Assembly: GCF_014126825.1 (NCBI RefSeq)
Contig: NZ_CP059900.1
Span: 2,246,954 to 2,310,953, forward strand
From: Tomitella gaofuii
GTDB lineage: Bacteria > Actinomycetota > Actinomycetes > Mycobacteriales > Mycobacteriaceae
Reading direction: 5' to 3'
DNA length: 64,000 nt
Shown in pieces: positions 1 to 13,720 of the stretch. Numbering within the stretch: position 1 is the first letter of the stretch; each line of letters begins with the position of its first letter. The notes beneath the pieces were generated by a model. It saw only the letters and a list, made by a program, of their open reading frames with translations. It was not told the origin of the DNA and did not search any database. Made by a program: the position numbers and the translations under genes.

Positions 1-1411
1 CGACCGGTCCGAGCGGTTGGTGCACCTCGATGTACTCGCCGTGCGGCAGCCGCTTGACATGGCCGGTCTCGATGCCGTGCTCGAGCACCTCACGATCGCT
101 ACGCTGCAGTGCGAGGCAGAATCGGTACGTCACGAAATAGGCGAGGGGCGGTACCACCACCGCGCCGATACGGCCGATCCACGTCGTCGCGTTCAGCGAA
201 ATGTGGAAGACCAGCGCGAGGATGTCGTTCATGCCGGACAACATGAGTATTACGTAGAACGACAAGGCCATGACGCCCAGTGACGTGCGCACGGGGGTAT
301 CCCGCGGGCGTTGCAGCAGGTTGTGGTGCCGGGTGTCTTTCGTCAACTTCTGCTCGATCCACGGGTAGACGAACAACAGCACGAAAATCGCGCCCAGCAT
401 CACGACCACCCAGACGATGGCCGGAACGGTGTATGGACCGAGGTAGAGCTCCCAGTCCGGGAAGATGCGGGCCGCACCCTCGGTGAACAGCATGTACATG
501 TCCGGCTGGGATCCGGCCGACACCTGGGACGGGTTATAGGGTCCCAGGTTCCAGATCGCGTTGATCTGGAAGACACCGCCCATGAGTGCGAGGATTCCGA
601 ATGTCATGGCGAAGAATCCGCCGGAATGCAGGGCGAATACCGGAAGGATGCGGACGCCGACCACGTTGTTCTCCGTGCGCGCCGCGTCCGGATACTGGGT
701 GTGCTTCTGGTACCACACGAGCGCCAGGTGCGCGCCGATGAGCGCGAGCAGGATGCCAGGGATGAGCAGGATGTGCAGCACGTACATGCGCGGCACGATG
801 ATGGTACCGGGCCAGTCGCCGCCGAATATCGCCCAATGCAGCCAGGTGCCGATGACCGGCAGACCCAGGATCATGCCGGACATGATCCGGAGGCCGGTGC
901 CGGAGAGCAGGTCGTCCGGCAGTCCGTAGCCGAAGAAACCCTCGGCGATCGACAGCAGCAGCATGACGCAGCCGATCACCCAGTTGGCCTCACGCGGCTT
1001 GCGGAATGCGCCGGTGAAGAAGACACGGCTCAGATGCACGATGATCGCCGCGACGAACATCAGCGCGGCCCAGTGGTGGATCTGGCGGGCGAACAGGCCG
1101 CCGCGCACCTCGAACGAGATGTTCAGGGCCGACTCGTACGCCTTGGACATCTCGATGCCGCGCAGCGGCTGGTAGACGCCGTTGTAGGTGGTCTCGGCCA
1201 TTGACGGGTCGAAGAACAGCGAGAGGTAGATGCCCGAGATGATGAGGACGATGAAGCTGTAGAGGGCGATCTCGCCGAGCAGGAACGACCAGTGGGTGGG
1301 GAAGACCTTGTTGATCTGGCGACGCATGCCGGCCGAGAGCCGGTAGCGCTCGTCCATGTTGTTCGCGGCCTTCGCGACCCGCTCAGACGTGCGGGCCTGT
1401 TCGCTGCTCAC
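1..1411 (-). CDS. qcrB: Cytochrome bc1 complex cytochrome b subunit, partial (C-terminus outside window)
   Basis: Membrane subunit of the menaquinol:cytochrome c reductase that passes electrons to the aa3 oxidase in the actinobacterial bc1-aa3 supercomplex. About 470 residues are visible. Helix B carries [15 protein letters not shown], with two haem-ligand His 14 apart. Helix D carries a His pair 15 apart (MYVLHILL ... GAH). PDWELY stands at the quinol-site PEWY position, and the actinobacterial [10 protein letters not shown] motif follows. GTG at 1411 is chosen because GAGGTG lies 7 nt upstream; an in-frame ATG at 1417 almost touches that Shine-Dalgarno. The C-terminus runs off the left edge. 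Oddly, no qcrA or qcrC lies upstream: the preceding gene is secG, so this copy has its own promoter region. It could be a second qcrB paralogue or the only one after a rearrangement. Confidence 0.95.
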   Translation of the reverse strand, partial: MSSEQARTSERVAKAANNMDERYRLSAGMRRQINKVFPTHWSFLLGEIALYSFIVLIISGIYLSLFFDPSMAETTYNGVYQPLRGIEMSKAYESALNISFEVRGGLFARQIHHWAALMFVAAIIVHLSRVFFTGAFRKPREANWVIGCVMLLLSIAEGFFGYGLPDDLLSGTGLRIMSGMILGLPVIGTWLHWAIFGGDWPGTIIVPRMYVLHILLIPGILLALIGAHLALVWYQKHTQYPDAARTENNVVGVRILPVFALHSGGFFAMTFGILALMGGVFQINAIWNLGPYNPSQVSAGSQPDMYMLFTEGAARIFPDWELYLGPYTVPAIVWVVVMLGAIFVLLFVYPWIEQKLTKDTRHHNLLQRPRDTPVRTSLGVMALSFYVILMLSGMNDILALVFHISLNATTWIGRIGAVVVPPLAYFVTYRFCLALQRSDREVLEHGIETGHVKRLPHGEYIEVHQPLGPV

Positions 1412-1463
1412 TTGCATTCACCTCGCCGCTGATGCTGGCTACCTGATGAAAGTGTGTGAGAAA

Positions 1464-1469
1464 ACCCTA
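1464..1469 (-). promoter_or_regulatory. Candidate -10 element for qcrB
   Basis: The minus strand reads TAGGGT (TANNNT, the actinobacterial sigma-A -10 pattern) about 50 nt upstream of the qcrB GTG. No good -35 is visible. It is supported by the 288-bp gap that separates qcrB from secG. Confidence 0.35.
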
Positions 1470-1586
1470 GCACCCGAGCGGCGCGGCGAAAATGAGAAAC
1501 TACAATGCGTTGAGCGGCATGATGTGGCGCAGAGCGGAGGACGCCCGGCATTGCGGCGTGAAATCGACGACGACAGCGCCTCGATC

Positions 1587-1610
1587 GGGGGCCTGGATCC
1601 GACGGCCCCC
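1587..1610 (-). terminator. Stem-loop downstream of secG
   Basis: GGGGGCC (1587-1593) pairs with GGCCCCC (1604-1610) around a 10-nt loop, about 90 bp past the secG stop. There is no U-tract. The rest of the 1412-1699 gap shows nothing else I recognise. Confidence 0.35.
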
Positions 1611-1699
1611 ACCGCGGTACAACCGGATACGCGTCCGCAGTCCTCCCCGCACCAGCGTTGGGACTCTCCGGGTGCGAGCGGAACATCCCCTGGGACAAC

Positions 1700-1933
1700 C
1701 TACTGGTACTTGACCACCAGGCCGATGCCGATGATCGCGACGAACCAGATCAGCGCGGTGATCACCGTGAAGCGGTTCAGGTTCTTCTCCGCCACCGTCG
1801 ACCCCGACAGGTTGGAGGCCATGCCGCCGCCGAAAAGGGTGGACAGACCGCCGCCCTTGGCCCGGTGCAGCAAAATCAGCACGCACAGCAGAATGCTGGT
1901 CGCGATGACGAGGATTTGCAGGAACAGTTCCAT
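1700..1933 (-). CDS. secG: Preprotein translocase subunit SecG
   Basis: Small accessory membrane subunit of the SecYEG protein-export channel. It has 77 residues, the usual size. There are two hydrophobic helices (about 4-22 and 56-75), joined by a Gly-rich cytoplasmic loop with the family motif GGGLSTLFGGG, which matches mycobacterial SecG. It starts with ATG at 1933. It lies 180 bp downstream of tpiA, the same neighbour as in Mycobacterium, but a large stem-loop separates the two, so it may be transcribed separately. Confidence 0.96.
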   Translation of the reverse strand: MELFLQILVIATSILLCVLILLHRAKGGGLSTLFGGGMASNLSGSTVAEKNLNRFTVITALIWFVAIIGIGLVVKYQ

Positions 1934-2060
1934 GTGCGGATCAGTGCTGCCCTTCTGGCTTCTGGGTCGTCGGAGTCAGGGTCGAGGAGGGTCGGATCGC
2001 AGGCGGCCGCTGCGGGCGCGCACACCGGGGCCGATGCTACCCGCCGCGTGCCCACCGGCA

Positions 2061-2106
2061 GCGCACCGGCCCGGGGAGCACGTCGCCGCTCCCCCGGCCG
2101 GTGCGC
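2061..2106 (-). terminator. Strong stem-loop terminator after tpiA
   Basis: A 19-bp stem with one C-C mismatch (2061-2079 against 2088-2106) and an 8-nt loop begins 7 bp beyond the tpiA stop. It has no U-tract, as is common for terminators in high-GC actinobacteria. It likely ends the gap-pgk-tpiA transcript. Confidence 0.75.
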
Positions 2107-2113
2107 GTCGGGA

Positions 2114-2899
2114 TCACGGCAGGGGCCCGCCCGCGGCGATCGCGCACAGTGTGGCGAACTCGTCGGCCTTGAGCGAGGCGCCGCCGACGAGTGCACCGTC
2201 GACGTCGTCCTTGGCGACGATGTCCCCCACGTTCTTCGCGTTCACAGAACCGCCGTAGAGGATCCGGAGACCGCCGGCCACCGCGTCGGAGGCGAGGCCG
2301 AATACCGCCTCACGCACGGCCGAGCACACCTCCTGGGCATCCTCGGGCGTGGCCACACGGCCGGTGCCGATCGCCCAGACCGGCTCGTAGGCGATCACGC
2401 ACTGTGCGATCTGCTCGGCGGACAGGCCGGCGAGCGACCCGCGGACCTGCTCGACGCAGTGGTCCACATGAGCACCGGCCTCGCGGACCTCGAGACCCTC
2501 GCCCACGCAGACGATGGGCGTCACGCCGTGCGCCAGCGCTGCGGCGGCCTTCTGCGCCACCGTCGCGTCGTCCTCGCCGTGCAGGGAACGCCGCTCGGAA
2601 TGCCCGACGACCACGTAAGTGCACCCGAGCTTGGCCAGCATGGCACCGCTGACCTCGCCGGTGTAGGCGCCCGACTCGTGCACCGAGACGTCCTGCGCCC
2701 CGTAGGTGAGGAGCAGCTTGTCGCCCTCCACCAGCGTCTGCACGCTGCGGATGTCGGTGAACGGCGGGATGACCGCGACGTCGACCTTGTCGAAGTACTT
2801 CGCCGGCAGTGAGAAGGAGATCTTCTGCACCAGTGCGATGGCCTCGAGGTGGTTGAGGTTCATCTTCCAGTTGCCGGCGATGAGCGGTGTGCGGGGCAT
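2114..2899 (-). CDS. tpiA: Triosephosphate isomerase
   Basis: Interconverts dihydroxyacetone phosphate and glyceraldehyde 3-phosphate in glycolysis and gluconeogenesis; cytosolic. It has 261 residues, the normal TIM-barrel length. Visible catalytic residues are Lys12 in GNWKMN, His100 in VVGHSERR and Glu172 in [11 protein letters not shown]; the phosphate loop GGSVNAKN is also present. The ATG at 2899 is chosen because the protein then begins at the conserved [14 protein letters not shown]. It lies only 7 bp after pgk, as last gene of the gap-pgk-tpiA operon. Confidence 0.98.
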   Translation of the reverse strand: MPRTPLIAGNWKMNLNHLEAIALVQKISFSLPAKYFDKVDVAVIPPFTDIRSVQTLVEGDKLLLTYGAQDVSVHESGAYTGEVSGAMLAKLGCTYVVVGHSERRSLHGEDDATVAQKAAAALAHGVTPIVCVGEGLEVREAGAHVDHCVEQVRGSLAGLSAEQIAQCVIAYEPVWAIGTGRVATPEDAQEVCSAVREAVFGLASDAVAGGLRILYGGSVNAKNVGDIVAKDDVDGALVGGASLKADEFATLCAIAAGGPLP

Positions 2900-2906
2900 G
2901 ACGGTC

Positions 2907-4160
2907 CTACCCTTCGGTGGTCGGTGCGGACGGTGCGGTCGACGATGGTGCGTCGTCGAGGACGGCCAGGCCGGGAAGCTCCTTGCCCTCCAGGTACTCC
3001 AGCGACGCGCCGCCGCCCGTCGAGATATGGCTGAATCCGTCCTCGGCCAGGCCGAGGGTGCGCACCGCGGCCGCGGAGTCGCCGCCGCCGACCACGCTGA
3101 ACGCGCCGTCCGCGGTGGCCTCGATGATCGCCTCGGCGACACCGCGGGTGCCCGCGGAGAACCGTTCGAACTCGAACACGCCCATGGGCCCGTTCCAGAA
3201 CACGGTGCGGGCCGCGCGCAGCACCGCCGCGAAGCGGGAGACCGATTCGGCGCCGATGTCCAGACCCATCCACCCGTCGGGGATCTCGCCGGCGGGCACG
3301 GTCCTGGCCTCCGCGTCGGCGGCGAACCCGTCGGCGACGACGATGTCGCACGGCAGGTGGATCACGTCCGCGTAGCGGTCCAGCAGGTCCTTGCAGGTGT
3401 CGACCATCTCCTCCTGCAGCAGCGAGGAGCCGACGGGCAGTCCCCGCGCGGCGAGGAAGGTGAAGCACATCCCGCCGCCGATCACCAGCGTGTCGACCTT
3501 GGGTGCGAGCGCCTCGATCACCGCAAGCTTGTCCGACACCTTGGAGCCGCCGAGCACCACAGCATTGGGCCTCTCGGCACCGCCGGTCACGGCGCGCAGC
3601 ACGTCGACCTCGGCCGCCACGAGCGTGCCCGCGTAGTGCGGAAGCAGCTTCGCGACGTCGTAGACGGAGGCCTGCTCGCGGTGCACCACGCCGAACCCGT
3701 CGGACACGAACGCGCCGTCGCCGCCGGTGAGCGCGGCGAGCTCACCGGCGAGCGCCGCACGCTCCGCCGCGTCCTTGCTCGTCTCGCGCGGGTCGAACCG
3801 GATGTTCTCCAGCAGCATCACGTCGCCGTCGGTGAGGCCCTCGGCGCGCGCCTGCGCGTCGATGCCCACCACGTCGGCGGCCAGCTGGACGTACCTGCCG
3901 AGGGCGTCGCCGAGCCGGGCGGCCACCGGTGCCAGCGACAGCGCCGGGTCGACGGCCCCCTTCGGCCGGCCCAGGTGCGCCATCACGATCACCTTGGCCC
4001 CGGCGTCCGCCAGCGCGGACAGCGTGGGCACCGAGGCGTCGATGCGCCCGGCGTCGGTGATGGTGGTGCCGTCGAGCGGCACGTTGAGGTCGGACCGCAC
4101 CAGCACGGTGCGCCCCTCGACCCCCGCCGCAAGCAGGTCCTGCAGTGTCTTGACAGTCAT
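2907..4160 (-). CDS. pgk: Phosphoglycerate kinase
   Basis: Transfers phosphate from 1,3-bisphosphoglycerate to ADP, the first ATP-yielding step of glycolysis. It has 417 residues. The substrate segment [10 protein letters not shown] is near the N-terminus, with HLGRPKG and the hinge GGSKVSDK further on. NGPMGVFE and GGGDSAAAV are in the nucleotide-binding C-terminal domain. It starts with ATG at 4160, 20 bp after the gap stop, and ends 7 bp before tpiA, so the three genes form one operon. Confidence 0.98.
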   Translation of the reverse strand: MTVKTLQDLLAAGVEGRTVLVRSDLNVPLDGTTITDAGRIDASVPTLSALADAGAKVIVMAHLGRPKGAVDPALSLAPVAARLGDALGRYVQLAADVVGIDAQARAEGLTDGDVMLLENIRFDPRETSKDAAERAALAGELAALTGGDGAFVSDGFGVVHREQASVYDVAKLLPHYAGTLVAAEVDVLRAVTGGAERPNAVVLGGSKVSDKLAVIEALAPKVDTLVIGGGMCFTFLAARGLPVGSSLLQEEMVDTCKDLLDRYADVIHLPCDIVVADGFAADAEARTVPAGEIPDGWMGLDIGAESVSRFAAVLRAARTVFWNGPMGVFEFERFSAGTRGVAEAIIEATADGAFSVVGGGDSAAAVRTLGLAEDGFSHISTGGGASLEYLEGKELPGLAVLDDAPSSTAPSAPTTEG

Positions 4161-4180
4161 CGCCGCGGTGTCCTCCCGGA

Positions 4181-5359
<1,179 letters not shown>

Positions 5360-5366
5360 GTCGGTC

Positions 5367-5422
5367 GCCCGCGGCGCCCGGACCGAGCACCGGCGCGACG
5401 CGCACCGCTTCCGGCCGCGGGC
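5367..5422 (-). terminator. Stem-loop downstream of whiA
   Basis: GCCCGCGGC (5367-5375) is complementary to GCCGCGGGC (5414-5422), with smaller pairings inside the 38-nt loop. It starts 5 bp after the whiA stop. Plausible end of the uvrC-rapZ-yvcK-whiA transcript. Confidence 0.4.
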
Positions 5423-5426
5423 CCAT

Positions 5427-6410
5427 TCAAGCCTCATCGAGCAGCTCGGGGGTGACCGCGGACTCGGTGTCCGGGATGCCGAGCTGTGCGGCCTTGCGGT
5501 CCGCCATCGACAGCAGCCGGCGGATCCGGCCCGCGACGGCGTCCTTGGTCATCTCCGGGTCCGCCAGCTGCCCGAGCTCCTCGAGAGAGGCCTGCCGGTG
5601 CTGGATGCGCAGCTCGCCGGCCTCGGCCAGGTGCGCGGGCACCTCGTCGCCGAGGATCTCGAGCGCCCGTCCCACCCGTACCGCAGCGGCCACCGCGGCG
5701 CGGGCCGAGCGGCGCAGGTTCGCGTCGTCGAAGTTGGCGAGCCGATTGGCGGTGGCGCGCACCTCGCGCCGCATGCGGCGCTCCTCCCACACCATGCGCA
5801 CCTCGTTGACGCCCATCCGGGTGAGCAGCACGCCGATGGCCTCGCCGTCGCGCACCACCACCCGGTCGGCGCCGCGCACCTCGCGGGCCTTGGCGGACAC
5901 GCCGAGGCGCCGGGCCGCGCCGACGAGCGCCAGTGCGGCCTCGGGCCCCGGCGCGCCGACCTCCAGCGCCGACGACCGGCCCGGTTCGGTGAGCGAGCCG
6001 TGCGCGAGGAAGGCGCCCCGCCAGGCGGCCTCCGAATCGAGCACGCTCCCCCCGACCACCTGCGGCGGCAGCCCGCGCACCGGCCGGCCGCGTTGGTCGA
6101 GGAGCCCGGTCTGCCGGGCCAGGCCCTCGCCGTCGCGGGCGACCCGGACCACGTACCGGCCCGACTTGTGCAGACCGCCGGGGCTGAGGACGTGCACCTC
6201 GCAGGAATAGCCGTACAGGTCGTGGATGTCCTTGCGCAGCCGCCGGGCGGTGGCGCCCAGGTCCACCTCGGCCTCCACCACCACCTGGCCGCCGACGATG
6301 TGCAGCCCGCCGGCGAAGCGCAGCAGCGACGCGACCTCGGCGCGCCGTGCGCTGGTGTGGGTCACCACCACCCGGGCGAGTTCGTCTTTGACATCGGCTG
6401 TCATCGCCAC
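5427..6410 (-). CDS. whiA: DNA-binding protein WhiA
   Basis: WhiA-family regulator: a LAGLIDADG homing-endonuclease-like N-terminal domain without nuclease activity, joined to a C-terminal helix-turn-helix. In Streptomyces it controls sporulation septation together with WhiB; in other actinobacteria it is conserved beside yvcK and rapZ. It has 327 residues. The N-terminus carries [11 protein letters not shown] and the C-terminus [14 protein letters not shown], the HTH region. GTG at 6410 has AGGGGA about 10 nt upstream; an in-frame ATG at 6404 gives the MTADVKDEL start typical of relatives, so either is possible. Six bp separate it from yvcK. Confidence 0.95.
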   Translation of the reverse strand: MAMTADVKDELARVVVTHTSARRAEVASLLRFAGGLHIVGGQVVVEAEVDLGATARRLRKDIHDLYGYSCEVHVLSPGGLHKSGRYVVRVARDGEGLARQTGLLDQRGRPVRGLPPQVVGGSVLDSEAAWRGAFLAHGSLTEPGRSSALEVGAPGPEAALALVGAARRLGVSAKAREVRGADRVVVRDGEAIGVLLTRMGVNEVRMVWEERRMRREVRATANRLANFDDANLRRSARAAVAAAVRVGRALEILGDEVPAHLAEAGELRIQHRQASLEELGQLADPEMTKDAVAGRIRRLLSMADRKAAQLGIPDTESAVTPELLDEA

Positions 6411-6416
6411 GATGCG

Positions 6417-7496
6417 TCAGTCCCCTTCCGTTCCGGCCGCGGGCCGCTGCGGACCGGCGGTGTGCAGCGTGTGTTCCGAGGTGGTGGTGTGCTCCGCAGT
6501 GCTGCGGTGATCCGTCCAGGTGGTGGCAGGGAGCGGCGGGTCGATGCCGGCGAGCGCGGCGAGCGCGTCGGCGAGCCGCCCCGGCTCGTGGGTGAACGTG
6601 CCGGGCACGGCGAGTTCGCGGTAGTGCACTGCGGCGCCGAACCTGTCCGCGGCGCGCCCGACGTTGTCGCGTTCGCCCTGCGCGCGCACGGCGGCCGCGT
6701 CCGCCAGCACCGCGTCCACCCGAAAGTCCGGCGCGTGCTGGGCGAGCACCTGCAGGTGGCGTTCGGTGGAGAACCCCGCCGTCTCGCCAGGCTCCGCGGC
6801 CAGGTTGAGCACGACCACCTTGCGGGCGGCCGACTCCTGCAACGCCGAGTACAGCTCCGGAACGAGCAGGTGCGGGATCACGCTGGTGAACCAGGAACCG
6901 GGCCCCAGCACGACGACGTCCGCCGCGCCGATCGCGCGGACCGCCGCGGGGACCGCCGGCGGGTCCGCGGGGAGCAGCCGCACCCGACGCACCCGTCCGG
7001 GAGTGGTGGCCACGGCGACCTGGCCGCGGAGCGTGCGCACCACCCGCGGGTCGTCTTCGAGCCCCGTCACCTCGGCCGCGATCTCCAGGGGCACCCGCGC
7101 CATGGGCAGCACGGCGCCCTGGACGCCGAGCACCCCCGCCAGCTCGGCCAGCGCGGCCACCGGGTCGTCGAGCAGCTCGGTGAGCCCGGCGAGAACGAGG
7201 TTGCCCACGGAGTGCCCGGCGAGCGCGCCGTTGCCGCGGAAACGGTGCTGGAGCAGATCCGTCCACAGGCCGCCGCGCTCGTCCGGCGCGGCGAGCGCCG
7301 CCAGCGCCATGCGCAGATCCCCCGGCGGGATGATGTCGAGTTCGGAGCGGATCCGACCGGATGAGCCGCCGTCGTCGGCGACGGTGACCACCGCTGTCAC
7401 GTCGTCGCTGAAACGGCGCACCGCGCTGAGGGTGGCGAACAGGCCGTGCCCGCCGCCGAGGGCCACCACCGACGGGCCGCGCGGGTCGCGGGTCAT
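6417..7496 (-). CDS. yvcK: YvcK/CofD-family protein (putative gluconeogenesis and morphology factor)
   Basis: Member of the YvcK branch of the CofD (2-phospho-L-lactate transferase) superfamily. Relatives bind UDP-sugars and affect cell shape and growth on gluconeogenic carbon (CuvA in mycobacteria). It has 359 residues. The N-terminal nucleotide-binding motif is VVALGGGHGL, followed by VADDGGSSGR and PPGDLRMAL. The ATG at 7496 overlaps the rapZ stop in ATGA. In-frame upstream codons exist but lie inside rapZ and lack family conservation. Function beyond the family is inference. Confidence 0.94.
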   Translation of the reverse strand: MTRDPRGPSVVALGGGHGLFATLSAVRRFSDDVTAVVTVADDGGSSGRIRSELDIIPPGDLRMALAALAAPDERGGLWTDLLQHRFRGNGALAGHSVGNLVLAGLTELLDDPVAALAELAGVLGVQGAVLPMARVPLEIAAEVTGLEDDPRVVRTLRGQVAVATTPGRVRRVRLLPADPPAVPAAVRAIGAADVVVLGPGSWFTSVIPHLLVPELYSALQESAARKVVVLNLAAEPGETAGFSTERHLQVLAQHAPDFRVDAVLADAAAVRAQGERDNVGRAADRFGAAVHYRELAVPGTFTHEPGRLADALAALAGIDPPLPATTWTDHRSTAEHTTTSEHTLHTAGPQRPAAGTEGD

Positions 7497-8419
7497 TCGC
7501 GCCCCAGATCGCGGTGCACCACGCCCACTCCCAACGCCGGGTTCTCCGCCAGCAGCGCGCCCAGCGCCTCCGACATCGCCACGCTGCGGTGCTTGCCGCC
7601 GGTGCATCCGATGGCGGTGGTGACGTAGAACTTGCCCTCGCGCTGGTACCCGTCGATGGTCAGCTGCACCAGCCGGCTGTAGGTGCGCAGGAACTCCCCC
7701 GCGCCCGTCTCGGACAGCACATACTCGCTTACCGCGGGGTCGCGCCCGGTCAGCCCGCGCAACTCGTCCACCCAGTAGGGGTTGGAAAGGAACCGCACGT
7801 CCGCCACCATGTCGGCGTCGGTGGGCAGGCCGTACTTGAAGCCGAACGACTGCACGGTCACGCGGACGGTGCGCGGCTCGCTCCCGCCGAACAGGGTCTC
7901 CATCTTCTCCCGGAACCGCTGCACCGACGACGACGAGGTGTCGATGACGACGTCCGCGGACATGCGCAAGGTGGCCAGCATGGCCCGTTCCGCCGCGATC
8001 GCCTCCGCCAGGGTGCCCGAGCGCTGCAGCGGGTGTCCGCGCCGCACCTGTTCGAAGCGGCGCACCAGCACGTGGTCCGACGCGTCGAGGAACAGGATCC
8101 GCGGCGCTCCACCGCGGCGGACCACCTCGTCGCCCACCGCCGCCAGGTCGCCCGAGAACGTCTTGCTGCGCACGTCGACGACGACGGCGAGCCGCTCGAT
8201 GCGCGTGCCCTCGCTGAGGCCGTAGTCGACCAGGGTGGGGACCAGCTGCGGCGGCACGTTGTCCGCCACGTACCAGCCGAGATCCTCGAGGAGTTTGGCG
8301 GCCGTGCTGCGTCCCGCGCCGGACAGGCCGGTGACGAGCAGCACGTCCATCGCGGTGGTGGAAGAGCCATCGGCGGGACCTGAGGCGGCGGGATCTGCGG
8401 CGGGCGTCGCGTCACTCAC
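7493..8419 (-). CDS. rapZ: RapZ-family nucleotide-binding protein (RNase adapter homologue)
   Basis: P-loop protein of the RapZ (YvcJ) family. In E. coli RapZ directs RNase E to the GlmZ sRNA; in actinobacteria that role is not established, but the gene is conserved with yvcK and whiA. It has 308 residues. The Walker A motif is GLSGAGRST, and the C-terminal domain has [10 protein letters not shown]. The first ~24 residues are a variable Ala/Ser-rich tail. GTG at 8419 overlaps the uvrC stop in GTGA, and its own stop overlaps the yvcK ATG, so the three are translationally coupled. Confidence 0.95.
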   Translation of the reverse strand: MSDATPAADPAASGPADGSSTTAMDVLLVTGLSGAGRSTAAKLLEDLGWYVADNVPPQLVPTLVDYGLSEGTRIERLAVVVDVRSKTFSGDLAAVGDEVVRRGGAPRILFLDASDHVLVRRFEQVRRGHPLQRSGTLAEAIAAERAMLATLRMSADVVIDTSSSSVQRFREKMETLFGGSEPRTVRVTVQSFGFKYGLPTDADMVADVRFLSNPYWVDELRGLTGRDPAVSEYVLSETGAGEFLRTYSRLVQLTIDGYQREGKFYVTTAIGCTGGKHRSVAMSEALGALLAENPALGVGVVHRDLGRE

Positions 8420-10559
8420 TGGGCGGTCTCACCTGTCCGTTCCGTAGTGTCGGCGGCGACGTTCCCGGCCTCCCCGGCCACGGTGCCGCTGTTTTCAGTC
8501 ACGTCGGTCGCACGGCCGTCGGTTGCACGGGCCTCGGTATCGGGGCCGCGGGTTCCGGCGTCGCCGTGCAGGTGTTCGGCGATGGTCCGGGCCGTCGCCG
8601 AACCGATACCCGGCACCTGCGTCATCTCGTCAACGGTAGCCTCTCGCAACCGCGCGAGCGACCCGAAATGGCGCACCAGTGCGGTACGCCGCACCTCGCC
8701 GAGCCCCGGGACGGCGTCGAGCGCCGAAGCGGTCATCCTGCGGGACCGTTTGCTGCGGTGGAAGCTGATCGCGAACCGGTGCGCCTCGTCGCGCACGCGC
8801 TGCAGCAGGTACAGCGCCTCGCTGCCGCGGGGCAGGATCACCGGCTCGTCGTCGCCCGGCAGCCACACCTCCTCGAGCCGCTTGGCCAGGCCGGCCAGGG
8901 CGACGTCGGTGACTCCGAGTTCGTCGAGCACCTCGGCCGCCGCCGCCACCTGGGGGGCGCCGCCGTCGACCAGGTAGAGGTTGGGCGGATAGGCGAAACG
9001 GCGGGGCCGGCCGGTGGCCGGGTCGAGGGACGCCTCCGGCGCCAGATCACCGCCGTCGGCGTCGCCGTTGTGCGCGCCGGCGCCGTCCGGTCCGCCGGTG
9101 CCCGCGTCCGTCTGCGCGTCCGCCCGGTGTCGTTTGAACCTCCTGCGCGTCACCTCGGCGATGCTCGCGACGTCGTCGGAGTGCCCTTCGCCGGCGGCCT
9201 CCTTGATCGCGTAGTGACGGTAGTCGGACTTCTTGGCGAGCCCGTCCTCGAACACCACCAGCGAGGCGACGACGTCGGTACCCTGCACGTGGCTGATGTC
9301 GACGCATTCGATTCGCAGCGGGGCATCGTCCAGGTCGAGGGCGTCCTGGATGCCTTGCAGCGGCGCTGCGCGTGGTCAGGTCGCCGGCGCGCTTGAGCTT
9401 GTGCAGGGCGAGGGCCTGCTCGGCGTTGCGCCGGACCGTTTCGGCCAGATCCTTCTTGTCGCCGCGCCGGGGTACGCGGATGCGGACGGCCGTGCCGCGG
9501 ATGCCGCCGAGCCAGGCGGACAGCCTGGTCGGCGTCCGCGGGCATCTCCGGGACGAGGATCTGGCGCGGCACCACGCCGCGTGCGTCCGCCTCGTCCAAA
9601 CCGGAACGGCGGGCCTGGTCGGACTCGCCGCCGTAGAACTGCGTGAGGAACTGCTCGACAAGCTCGGGAGCCTCGGCGCTCTCGACCCGTTCGACCACCC
9701 AGCCGCGTTGCCCGCGCACGCGGCCGTCGCGCACGTGGAACACCTGCACGGCCACCTCGAGGTCGTCGTAGGCGAAGGCGACGACGTCGGCGTCGGTGCC
9801 GTCGCCGAGCACCACCGACTGCTTCTCCAGCGCCTTGTGCAGTGCGCCCAGGTCGTCGCGCAGGCGGGCGGCGCGTTCGAAGTCGAGATCCTCCGAGGCC
9901 TCGAGCATCTTGCGTTCGACCTGTGTGAGCAGCCGCGTGGTGCGGCCGGCGAGGAAGTCGCAGAAGTCGTCGACGATCGCGCGGTGCTCGTCCACCGACA
10001 CCCTGCCCACGCAGGGCGCCGAGCATTTGCCGATGTACCCGAGCAGGCAGGGGCGGCCCAGCTGCTGGTGCCGCTTGAGCACGCCCGCCGAGCAGGTACG
10101 GGCGGGGAACACCCGCAGCAGCTGGTCGAGGGTCTCGCGGATGGCCCAGGCGTGCGAGTACGGGCCGAAGTAGCGGACCCCCTTGCGGCGGGGGCCGCGG
10201 TAGACGAACAGGCGGGGGATCTCCTCCCCCACGCTCACCGCGAGCATCGGGTAGGTCTTGTCGTCGCGGTACCGCACGTTGAAGCGCGGGTCGAACTGCT
10301 TGATCCAGTTGTATTCGAGCTGCAGCGCCTCGACCTCGGTGCCCACCACGGTCCACTCGACCGATCCGGCCGTGGTGACCATGCGTCGCGTCCGCGGGTG
10401 CAAGGTGGTGAGGTCGGCGAAATAGTTGCTCAGCCTGTTGCGCAGGTTCTTGGCTTTGCCGACGTAGATGACGCGGCGGTCGGGATCGCGGAACTTGTAG
10501 ACGCCGGGCTCGGTGGGGATGGTGCCCGGGGCGGGGCGGTAGGTGGTGGGATCCGGCAC
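8416..10559 (-). pseudogene. uvrC: Excinuclease ABC subunit C, reading frame broken by two +1 shifts
   Basis: UvrC makes both incisions in nucleotide-excision repair. All expected parts are present, but in three frames. From GTG at 10559: the GIY-YIG domain ([20 protein letters not shown]) and UVR motif, up to PADADQA. After about 9519 the protein continues in the next frame ([16 protein letters not shown] to AGDLTTRS). After about 9363 it continues in the third frame ([35 protein letters not shown] and the HhH tail [19 protein letters not shown]) to the stop at 8416. Each break is one extra base in a CC pair (9518-9519, 9362-9363). Without them UvrC would be full length. Either a recent null allele or, more likely, a sequence error. 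The stop overlaps rapZ. Confidence 0.93.
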
Positions 10560-10593
10560 GGCTCCAGGCTATCGCGTCCCCCGCCGCGGACTG

Positions 10594-12898
<2,305 letters not shown>

Positions 12899-12988
12899 GC
12901 AACGCTCCCATGGCAGCTCGTGGTCTCGCCCCGCGTACGCGCTCACGGCTTGACACCCGTGGACACCGGTGGGTGCCCCGATTCCCGA

Positions 12989-13672
12989 CTATGAGGGTAG
13001 GCCCTGCGGGCCGGGCGCGGCCGCACCGGCTCCCAGAAGCCGCTCGACGTATTTGGCGATGACGTCCACCTCCAGGTTCACCCGGGTGCCGGCGGCGGCA
13101 TCGCCCAGCACGGTCGAGGCGAGGGTGGTGGGGATCAGCGACACCTCGAACCAGTCCTGACCTGCTTCGTCGGCGCCCAGCGCGCTCACCGTGAGCGACA
13201 CGCCGTCGACGGTGATCGAGCCCTTCTCCACCACGTACCGCGCCGACGACGCGGGCACCGCCACCCGCACGACCTCCCAGTGCTCGTGCGGAGTGCGGGA
13301 GATCACAGTCCCCACTGCGTCGACGTGGCCCTGCACGATGTGGCCGCCCAGCCTGCTCGAGACGGCGGCGGCGCGTTCGAGGTTGACCGGGCTGCCCACG
13401 CGCAGGTCACCCAGCGACGAGCGGGAGAGCGTCTCGTGCATCACGTCGGCGGTGAACGAGTCGGCCCCCGCCGCACCTTGTGCCCCGACAGTGTCTCCCC
13501 CGCCGGGCCCCGTCAGGTCGACGACGGTGAGGCACACCCCGTTGACGGCGATCGAATCGCCGTGGCCGGCGTCCGAGGTGACGAGCGGTCCGCGCACGGT
13601 GAACCGCGACGAGTCGCCCATGGCGGCGACCGCGGTGATCGCACCGACTTCTTCGACGATTCCCGTGAACAA
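12989..13672 (-). CDS. ribE: Riboflavin synthase, alpha chain
   Basis: Dismutates two lumazine molecules to riboflavin and the pyrimidine substrate of RibH. It has 227 residues with the family's internal duplication: MFTGIVEEVG opens the first barrel, NGVCLTV and HIVQGHVDAVG are in the first half, and SITVDGVSLTV in the second. The start is TTG at 13672: the invariant MFTGIVEE begins exactly there, and GAGAGG lies about 9 nt upstream. A ~15-residue Gly/Ala insert after LTVVDL is unusual. It lies 48 bp after ribD and 90 bp before ribBA. Confidence 0.96.
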   Translation of the reverse strand: MFTGIVEEVGAITAVAAMGDSSRFTVRGPLVTSDAGHGDSIAVNGVCLTVVDLTGPGGGDTVGAQGAAGADSFTADVMHETLSRSSLGDLRVGSPVNLERAAAVSSRLGGHIVQGHVDAVGTVISRTPHEHWEVVRVAVPASSARYVVEKGSITVDGVSLTVSALGADEAGQDWFEVSLIPTTLASTVLGDAAAGTRVNLEVDVIAKYVERLLGAGAAAPGPQGLPS

Positions 13673-13720
13673 TCGCGTGGTCCTCTCGTCCGCCGGCGGT
13701 CGGCACGACCGCCGGCACGG

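Noticed and set aside
9361-9520. Programmed frameshifting in uvrC
   Set aside because: No slippery site, pseudoknot or family precedent; two separate +1 shifts point to indels.
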